A DNA stretch of 64,000 nt, taken from the NCBI RefSeq assembly GCF_009017415.1, contig NC_092407.1:868001-932000 (forward strand). Direction: 5' to 3'. Positions 56,486 to 64,000 of the stretch are shown one piece after another (the stretch's first letter is position 1; every line of letters starts with the position of its first letter). Position numbers and translations under genes: made by a program. The DNA comes from Aspergillus flavus (taxonomy: Eukaryota; Ascomycota; Eurotiomycetes; Eurotiales; Aspergillaceae). Under the pieces are notes generated by a model. The model did no database searches, was not told where the DNA came from, and was given only the letters and a program-made list of their open reading frames with translations.

Positions 56486-56934
56486 GATGTATGTATGTAT
56501 TCGCTCAGAACTTTAGTCCGATTTTGTCTTTAACAACTCACAGCCAGGAACCGACCGGACTTATATTTATAAGTCGAAGCGCGACCGGGACCTTTCTGCG
56601 CATGACAGATAGGGTAGGGTGAGCCCTTTTGCCCGATCTGGCAAGTCGAGGCACTTCTGGCCGAAAGAGGCAATCGAGAGGGGATCCACATTTCCGCTTT
56701 ATCGATAAGACGATCCAACATTAGGAGCGGGTCTCGTGATTCCAGTGGTTGCAGTTTCCCTCCTCATCTTCATGCAAGAATACCCCACAATACCCCATAT
56801 CACTAAGCATTCAACGCAATCCGGAGGCCCTCAATATAATATCCACGAATATCCCCCCACCATGTTTTCCTCTGTCTTTCGCTTTTCATATCCTGATCAA
56901 GCAATAAACACAAAAATACTGATTTTGGTCCGTC
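56486..56934. promoter_or_regulatory. bidirectional promoter with CreA-type sites
   Basis: 449 bp shared by the transketolase-like and polyol dehydrogenase genes. A TATAAATA lies on the minus strand at 56564-56571. Two GTGGGG-type sites (CCCCAC on +, at 56783-56788 and 56855-56860) match the CreA consensus SYGGRG, suggesting carbon-catabolite repression. A pair close together is the usual functional arrangement for CreA. Confidence 0.55.
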
Positions 56935-58316
56935 ATGGCGCCCTCTCTCCTTGACCCCAGTCTCAATCCCCCCACAGCCGCAACCCCGGCCAAAAGTTCT
57001 ACAGAGACTATTGTCACACCTTTCCCCAACCCTTCTCTCCAAGTCACAGCCGATCACAAGCTCAAGGCCATTGATGCGCCGGTGTATGCCCCAAAGCACG
57101 GCGAAGTTCTGCTTCAGATCAAAGCAACTGGAATTTGCGGGTAAGATATTGTATCGGCCTAGTGCGCCAGCCTTTACTAATAGTTTTTCAAAGTTCCGAT
57201 CTTCACTTTTGGAAAACCGGTTGCATTGGAGAACTGATTTTCAAGGGTGACTGCATTATCGGACATGAAGCCGCAGGTGTTGTCTTGAAATGTGGCGAGG
57301 GAGTCACTCATCTCCGTCCTGGTTGGTTCCCCGTCAGTTGATCTTTTCTCCGAATAATGTTGATGCAGGGAATTAGGTGACAGAGTGGCCGTTGAGCCGG
57401 GCGTGCCCTGCGGGGATTGTTTCCTCTGTCTCGACGGCCGTTATAACCTTTGCGAAGATGTCCAGTTCGCAGGCGTATACCCTTACGCCGGAACAATTCA
57501 ACGATACAAGACGCACCCCGCAAAATGGGTTCACAAGTGAGTCTTGGCCATTTTTCATACATTCCTCATTCCTCATCCAAAATCTAGATTGCCCGATAAC
57601 CTTACCTACGCCGAGGGTGCCCTCCTCGAGCCCCTCTCGGTCGTAATGCGTGGAATGTCAGTTGCTGGTCTGCAACTTGGTCGCGGGGCCGTCGTCTGCG
57701 GTGCCGGTCCCATTGGACTAATCGCACTGGCCGCCGCACGTGCGTCAGGCGCTCATCCTATTGTTATCACAGACCTAGATGCTAGTCGGTTGGCATTCGC
57801 TAAGGAGTTCGTCCCGAGCTGCATCACATACCAGGTGAACCGTGATCTTGATGCCCAAGGAAATGCCAAGGCAATCCGAGCGCTGTTCGGTTCCGAAGAA
57901 TACTTTGCCCCAGAGACCGTTCTCGAGTGCACAGGTGTTGAAAGTAGTGTATGCACTGCTGCGTTCACAGCTCGACGAGGCGGCACCGTCGTAGTCATTG
58001 GCGTGGGTAAAGCTGTGATGAACAACTTGCCGTTTATGCATATCTCGCTGGCTGAGGTATGTTACTGGTATGTTCATATCTTATTCGGATCGTATTAACA
58101 TTCCTGCTACAGATTGACTTGCGCTTCATCAACCGCTACCGCGACACCTGGGCCCCAGCCATTCAGTGCATGAGTGGCGGAATCCTTGATCTCAAGAGAC
58201 TTGTTACCCATACATTCCCATTAGAACAGGCTGAGTCGGCGTTGCAGCTGTGCTCTAACCCGAAGAACCCGAGTATCAAGGTCTTGGTGGTGGATGAGAT
58301 TGAAGCTACATTGTAG
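56935..58316 (+). CDS. zinc-dependent polyol dehydrogenase (L-arabinitol/xylitol/sorbitol type)
   Basis: Medium-chain NAD-dependent dehydrogenase oxidising a sugar alcohol to a ketose in the cytosol. Exons 56935-57140, 57194-57321, 57377-57536, 57588-58056 and 58113-58316 give 388 aa. Catalytic-zinc Cys and neighbours: ATGICGSDLHFWKTG; then IIGHEAAGVV (His-Glu). Four structural-zinc cysteines are in EPGVPCGDCFLCLDGRYNLC. The Rossmann motif is VCGAGPIGLIAL, with an Asp in VITDLDASR favouring NAD over NADP. Closest by memory is LadA (L-arabinitol 4-dehydrogenase), but residues that separate LadA, XdhA and SdhA were not checked, so the substrate is open. An N-terminal 35-residue Pro/Thr/Ser-rich extension is longer than usual. 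Confidence 0.92.
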
Positions 58317-59885
58317 TGTTATATTTGCGGGGATTGTCTTGTTTACATTCGTTCTGGCGTTGATGATAGAGTGCGAAGTGTGTAACAATTTTTTATCAGG
58401 ACTAGTTACGAAGGCTACTTGGCTTGCAAATGAATTTAGAATCTTACGAACAACTTGAAGGAGCGCACAGTACAGTTTACACGTAATCAAATCCACTTTC
58501 ACCATGTACTGATCCATGCCTGAAAGCTGTGGAACACCACATCTCACAAATATTCTTCCATCTTTCTGAGCCAGCTAGCCCTATCAAGCGGCACACTAAA
58601 ACATCTCAGGAATTACTTATAGCAGTAATATTCCTGATGCTTTCCATCAATCACGTTCCATTCTACCTTTCATATCATCTGTGATTTTTGTATACATATA
58701 ACATAAATCTGTATAACATAGCCATTTTTTGCTGAAACCATGACCACACTCTTGTGTATGTGATAATACTTTCAGTCATGCCAACAGCCCTAAGCAAGAT
58801 AGTACCGATTAGGGCTAGCCAAATATAATCCAGAATACTCTAAGTTAAGCTTAACTAGCTTAGTGAATATAGAGCTGAGCCAAGTGGGATAGTACTATAA
58901 TCGTTCCAGGTTAGTCATTTGACGAAGGAGTTATTAAGACTGCATGGTGGGTCAGTGGGCATGTTCGTCTCGTTGGAACTCGTCTATCCTTCCCTTTGAG
59001 GACTTCTCCAACCGTACAGATAATATGATAGGCCATGATATGGGCCGTGCCCTGACCAGGCAACTTTAGTACCACTTTCGAATCCTACGCATCATAGTAC
59101 AGTATTTTGGGGAGGACTACCAGACGGTCCGATCCGTACCGCTGCAACGTTCATCCTTGTTTCTGGTCTAGTGCTAGCTAGCGGTCTGATGAGTGTCCTC
59201 GCTGAATAAGGTGATTGGTGATGCTGAGCAGTCTTTCTGGGTATTAATGTTTTGGTTTGGCTTAGGTGGTTGAGTCGATAAGCAACAGACAGGCTTTCTT
59301 TCTGATGATCGTGTAGAATGTAAAGGTTACAGCAGTTAATTCGCTCTGATAGAGTTTATCATTTTAGAATGCGTGAGCCTATCTTGGATCCGGCTAACCT
59401 ACGGCACGCGTCAGTGCTTCCCAGCTCCTCTTTGAGTAGGAAGCCTAGTATCTTGATCGTTATCTATTTCATGTCACAGCTCATTTCCAATTGACTAATC
59501 ATGTAGCATCGTTCTATCTAGACAAGCGGTGCAATTGAGCTTAGTGGGAAATGTTGACAGCTTATCACGGCTGTAGTAACATTATACCTTGACGTTTATA
59601 TCGTTAGGACTCCGAGCTAGAGACCCAATCAACAAGTATGAGGTGAATAAAGTACAGTCCATCAAGTACTGCATATATAATGGTTAGCAAGGCACAAGCA
59701 CTGTAATGACTAATCCCTTTTGGCCCCCAACTGATCCTTGTCTAGTTTTCCGTCAGATGACAAGCCTCGGGGTATAAATCTTGTACTGTTCAAGCTTTTG
59801 AAGTTCCCGGAGTAAGCAATTATATGTAGTCTTGCTGTCTACGTCTTCGCGGTACCCGTTCCCAACAACCTGCAGCTGACCAACA
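58317..59885. other. 1.57-kb gene-free stretch
   Basis: Many stops in all frames and no domain. It has a perfect 14-bp palindrome AGTTAAGCTTAACT (58843-58856) in an AT-rich patch, and TATAAAT at 59773-59779, 107 bp before the oxygenase gene. Confidence 0.6.
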
Positions 59886-60993
59886 ATGCCAACACCCCGA
59901 TATTTCACTCAAGCCCCTGCTTTCCCTGCTGAGACTTCCGTTGCGAGTCTGCCGACTATTTCTCTCCGTGGTCTACAGGATAAAAGCTCCACCGAGGGAG
60001 AGAAACTGTTCGAAGCATGTAGAGAATGGGGTTTCTTTCTAATCGACCTACGAGACTCCGATGATGGCACGACATTGTTACAAGATGCAGAGAGAATGTT
60101 CGATCTGACTACGGAGCTCTTCGCCCTGGACCAGGCAACCCTGGATCGATATGCATATGATGCACCGAGGGACCTGACCGGGTATGTACACTGACATGTA
60201 CTCAGAAACAGATCATGAATTGATATCGAATAGGTACAAAAGCATGGGGCGACTAAAGACCGACGACGGCAAAACAGACCATATGCATCTGTATTCCATC
60301 AATCAAGACGACATTCTAGGCAACCGTCCTCCACGGACTAATGCCGGTCCAGTCGAATCCAAGCGTACTCAGCTCCAAGCGTTCATTCGACACTGTTCTG
60401 CAGCATTGGGTGTCATTCTAGGTGCGCTGGACGATCAACTCGGTCTGAAGCAGGACACGTTGGCTGCACTTAGTCCGCTGGAAGATGAGTCCGAGACATC
60501 GGTGCGTCTGCTCTGTAGTCCGCCCCAGCCTGCCCCGGAATATGATCGCATCACTCTCGGCGGACACACCGATATCGGTACCATGACAGTACTGTTCCAT
60601 GTGGTGGGTGGGCTCCAGATTCTTCCAGCTGGCAAGGAGAACGTAATGGAGAACTGGCAGTATGTGCGACCCGAACCGGGCTGTGCCCTTGTAAATGTGG
60701 GTGATACGTTGGTGGAGTGGACCGGTGAACTGCTGCGTAGTTCTTTGCATCGGGTGATGACGGCTCCAGGAGATCAGGCATTGGTGCAGCGCCAAAGCGT
60801 GGCCTACTTAGTTCGGCCTGCAAAGAAGGCATCTATGCGACGTATACAGGGTGGTAAGATTCCTCCTTTGGCCGAAGGGGAAGAAGAGGAGGCGCGTCCG
60901 GTTAATGAGTGGGCGGCTTGGAGATCACGCCAGATTATGCTGGGCCACTTGAAGCCGCAGAGCCGGGGTGGAAATATGGCAGTTAGCGTATGA
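59886..60993 (+). CDS. 2-oxoglutarate/Fe(II)-dependent oxygenase (IPNS-like)
   Basis: Non-haem iron oxygenase of the isopenicillin-N-synthase/flavonol-synthase group; substrate unknown. Exons 59886-60181 and 60234-60993 give 351 aa. The N-terminal DIOX_N part has LPTISLRGL and CREWGFFLIDL. The iron facial triad is His-x-Asp in GGHTDIGTMTVLF (about residues 209/211) and the distal His in RSSLHRVM (about 269). The 2OG-binding Arg-x-Ser is in VQRQSVAYLVRP. The loop VNVGDTLVEWTGELLRS is family-typical. Such enzymes often belong to secondary-metabolite clusters, but here the neighbours are a lone dehydrogenase pair and a large unknown gene, so no cluster is claimed. Confidence 0.92.
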
Positions 60994-61417
60994 AAGGTGC
61001 TTGATTGTTTGAGGGTCACATTATTCTACTGTTCCTTTTGGTGTTTGCTGCTCTCGTGGGGTGTGATTCATCCTCGCACCAGAGAGCGGATAAGATATTC
61101 GGCTTCCTTAACTTTTCAAATCACTTTGTGAACATTATTATCAGCTCACCTTCGTTAGACGATTGACTCTACACTTCTGCCGTGCTTATATCTGAGATCA
61201 ATTTCTTTAATGTCTCCAGCTAAGGATGCCAATGACTCTGTCTTCATTTCATTCGGCATTCTTTATACTGCTAAATTTCCGATAACACCCGATTTGACCC
61301 CGACCCTTGGTTTTCTCCTACGTTCATGTACGTTATCAGGTAGGCCAATGAAAATGCTGTCCAAGTAGCCTAAAGAGAAAGAAGATTATCCTAGATGTGC
61401 TTCTCCTAAACACTCTA
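60994..61417. other. convergent intergenic region
   Basis: 3' regions of the oxygenase and the large minus-strand gene. No gene. Confidence 0.5.
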
Positions 61418-63996
61418 TCAACCGATAAATATCCTCTTTGAAAGCTTATCTAGCGAGTGTAAGGTAAAACTTTCGATACAGGTCCAGCATACCTGCTTGG
61501 GCAAAACAAAAGTCAAGTGACCTTTCTGGACCGAGATTGCAGTGGCAGCAAGCCTTCCCACGAAATTGTCGTGAGCTCGAATGACCCTTGCAGTGCTCGG
61601 GGCGTCGATTAGCTCATCCCAGTTGTCAATGGAGACGGCCGGGAATCTAGGTTTGGGGCGTGAGGGATGGCTCTGGCAGGGATGCGGCAGGGAGATCCGC
61701 TCAATGAAGTTGCTCGACAAAGCACCCAGGATATCAATATCACCTACCCACTTTGAGCCATCATAGACTTGGGCCAGCGTCTCGACGTAGTTCGCCTCGA
61801 CGTCCTGAACTCCGTGAAACACCGCACCGGGGACAGGGCTCTCGTATCTTGTAAACGAGAGCTGAATAGATGAGTTGTCGAAGTGATCTTCGACTGACCC
61901 GTTGAAGGCAATATGGTCGATCAGTTGCCATGTGTCGAACTCGGCCTTCCTCAGCTTGGGGTTCATGGGCGGAATCAGCAGCGAAACGCCGGATTTCCCA
62001 ATATTGGCCACCAGTCTCTGGATCTCATGAGGCTTAGCGTCCTCCCAGGGATCGCAGAGGATGGAACTTGATGCGAATATAAAGTTTCCAGATGAAATGG
62101 CCATGACATTGGTGAAGCAATCTGGTGATAGATCCATCGTGCCGGTCTCGAACAAAGCCACACAAGAGAAACTCTCAGATCGGGCCACATCGAACACTTC
62201 AAATCCACTTCGGTTTCTTTTCACAATAACGAATTCGTCGTCCTTGTCGTCTTCGTATGGGTGTTCTGCGTCGTCTTCGCAGGGGACCCACTTTTGCTGG
62301 CCCAGCTCCTTGCGTAGTACACTGAGAGATACGGACGCGTTGGGCATAAGTTTGTAAATCTGGTCTGCTGTCGCGAGCGCTCTCATGGACCGGACGTACT
62401 CAGGAGATGCCTTCGCGAACCAGACATGGGTCAGGTGAACCTCGAGCTTCTCTACGTCAAAATATCGATTATCAAAGAAGCGTGTGAGATTCTCTGGGAA
62501 CACTTCGAAATCTGACATGCAGATACCGGTGGCATATACAGCAATGGTTGGGTTGTCGTTTATCTTGGGGTATCGAAACCGTTTTAAAGGTTGCTCGGGG
62601 TCAGGCTCTCGCCGATCATGGCCACGCACTGCAATTGATATTGGAATCTTCGCAGTGCCAACTGAGCGGGAGAGGTTCAGGGGAAGGTAGTATGTAAGAT
62701 AATGCTGAGAAATTTCCAGACTATCTGGGTAGTAAAGCTCACAAACCTCCCCTATAGAAATAACCTCATCGAATCGCGTTGTGTTGTAATCTTCCCCAAG
62801 TCTCAACCATGCATTGTGCTTCACCTTTGCGACATCCGCGGGGACCAAACCCACATGTTTCTTCTTCCCTTCTTTGGTCGCAATTGGTACGACGGTAGTA
62901 AATTCCTGCCATTTCCCGAGTCGCTGGCACTCGTGAGTATATCCAATAAACATTGTGCTATCCCCGACGTCAGGGGAGCTGCGTACGATTGCTCTCATGG
63001 CGTCGATATGGCACTCTGCATCATCCCGTAGTAGGTTTAGGACCACTTGTGGCGATGAGAGACCGAAGAGCCGCGGCGGATGTTCATCCAGCGGACCAAG
63101 GAAGGTCGCACCCCGGCGCGTCCCCATCTTAACTAGATTCCAGAAATTTCGCTGGTCTCGTTCCTCTGCATCCTCGAGCATCTGACAAGCTTTGACTATA
63201 ACGCCCACCCACCCAGAGGAAAGACGGGCAAGGGTGTGTGCAGCTCGCCACACTGCGGTGGGCATGTCCATGTTGGTGGAAAACGTACTAGAAACCTCTC
63301 CAACAAAGTCACCCAAGGAAATGATCATTTCAACGACCGAGTTGATCGCTAGTCCGTCTTGAGTCCATGTGCACCATCGTTGCAAAAAGCAGCCCAGAGC
63401 GACCAGGGTGAACTCGTTGAATGACACCCGCGACGCGTCCTCAGCTACCGAACGTCGACAGAGCACGGGGTCACCGTAGTAGCGGAGATGTGAGAGTGAA
63501 AGCGACCAGAATATCCCCGTGCTGTGGGACGGATCCGCATCCTCAAGGCCGACTATCAGGCGACCTGCGCCCGACATGAGGGGTCTTTTTGTTCAACCGT
63601 CTTGTTGCTAACGCAGAAGACGTCCATATCTGGGTAGAGATGCCAAGCCGAGAGGGCAAGCAAAACAGCGCCGCTGTTCACTCTTTGAGATATCCCCATT
63701 AAAAGATTCTGCACCATTTCCATGGCAGACTGCCAAGCCTTGATAACACTGGAAAAGACCACAGAGTTATTATTCACCGAGATTGAGAGATTTTCAATGA
63801 TCAATCGGAGTTGAGAATGCTGACGCTGGTTTGCCTTGTCGGCGATCGCTAGCCACGCTCGAACACCAGCATCCCAGTTCGCAAGTTCAGCTCTCGTAAC
63901 CTCGAGGTGTGAAGCCCGAATTAGTGCGTAGTGAGAGGGTTCATTTGGGTCGCACTCCGCCGAGATCTGGGCTTTTCGCTCCTCAACAATTTCCAC
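61418..63996 (-). CDS. large protein of unknown function, 5' end outside window, with frameshift
   Basis: At least 865 codons, running off the window's right edge, so N-terminus and true size are unknown. I do not recognise a named domain. Two open stretches overlap: 63996-63556 (helical; EIVEERKAQISAE, LAIADKANQRQHSQLRLIIENLS, ending SNKTVEQKDP) and 63577-61418 (SGAGRLIVGLEDADPS to the stop). Meaning continues across the overlap only if one base is missing or extra near 63577-63590, where AAAAA and CCCC runs sit. The second part is globular with features such as FLQRWCTWTQDGLAINS, WLRLGEDYNTTRFDEVISIGE and HLTYYLPLNLSRSVG. No transmembrane helix or signal is evident. The shift may be a real mutation or a homopolymer sequencing error. 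Confidence 0.65.
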
Positions 63997-64000
63997 CCAT

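Noticed and set aside
59886..63996. Oxygenase plus large gene as a biosynthetic cluster with an NRPS-like enzyme
   Set aside because: The large gene shows no adenylation, condensation or carrier-domain motifs in the visible 860 codons.
1..64000. CRISPR arrays, bacterial operons, ribosome-binding sites, phage attachment sites
   Set aside because: The DNA is eukaryotic (spliced genes, pol III tRNA with introns); no regularly spaced repeats are seen.

Overview
The window is filamentous-fungal nuclear DNA, most likely from the Eurotiales (Aspergillus/Penicillium type). Nearly all genes have short GT-AG introns of about 43-116 bases with CTAAC-like branch sites. The gene families are typical of moulds: Zn2Cys6 regulators, MFS carriers, a GMC oxidoreductase, an S1-type nuclease, a NACHT NLR and pogo/Crypton relics. 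Conserved single-copy genes (sla1, yos9, pmt4) match Aspergillus-like proteins. The species assignment is inference, since no search was run.

Layout. 1-5.3 kb is a relic zone: a frameshifted pogo/Fot1 transposase, an intact S1/P1 nuclease, then a tyrosine-recombinase (NDC10-domain, Crypton-like) remnant fused to TPR debris. 6.5-10.6 kb holds two divergent genes for predicted secreted proteins of unknown function, each with a signal peptide and a KR (Kex2-type) site. 11-12 kb has a doubtful F-box-like gene. 13.2-21.5 kb carries, all on +, a secreted GMC oxidoreductase, a ComA/HSA32-type phosphosulfolactate-synthase homologue, a Zn2Cys6 regulator and a membrane protein. A small secreted cysteine-rich protein is at 22.4-22.8 kb.

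24.6-39.7 kb is a housekeeping block: a tRNA-Pro gene, Sla1 (endocytic actin patch), Yos9 (ER-associated degradation lectin), pirin, Pmt4 (ER O-mannosylation) and a conserved unknown. Yos9 and Pmt4 both act in ER glycoprotein handling.

41-50 kb is accessory and metabolic: an anion:cation-symporter-type MFS carrier, a sugar carrier divergent from a regulator with two complete Zn2Cys6 clusters, and a sulfatase. 50-53.3 kb is an NLR (NACHT) pseudogene with two in-frame stops and a frameshift. 54.3-58.3 kb is a divergent pair, a dihydroxyacetone-synthase-type transketolase and a polyol (L-arabinitol/xylitol-type) dehydrogenase, over a shared 449-bp promoter with two CreA-type sites. A 2-oxoglutarate/Fe(II) oxygenase follows, and the window ends inside a large unknown gene with an apparent frameshift.

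The most unusual item is the tRNA-Pro(UGG) gene on the minus strand at 24643-24788. Besides a 17-nt canonical tRNA intron after position 37, it contains a 57-nt insert exactly between U33 and U34 that looks like a spliceosomal intron (GTAAGC start, TACTAAT branch-like site, CAG end). Removing both restores a textbook tRNA-Pro. The second is the tandem Zn2Cys6 regulator at 45.4-47.6 kb, whose two clusters have identical cysteine spacing.
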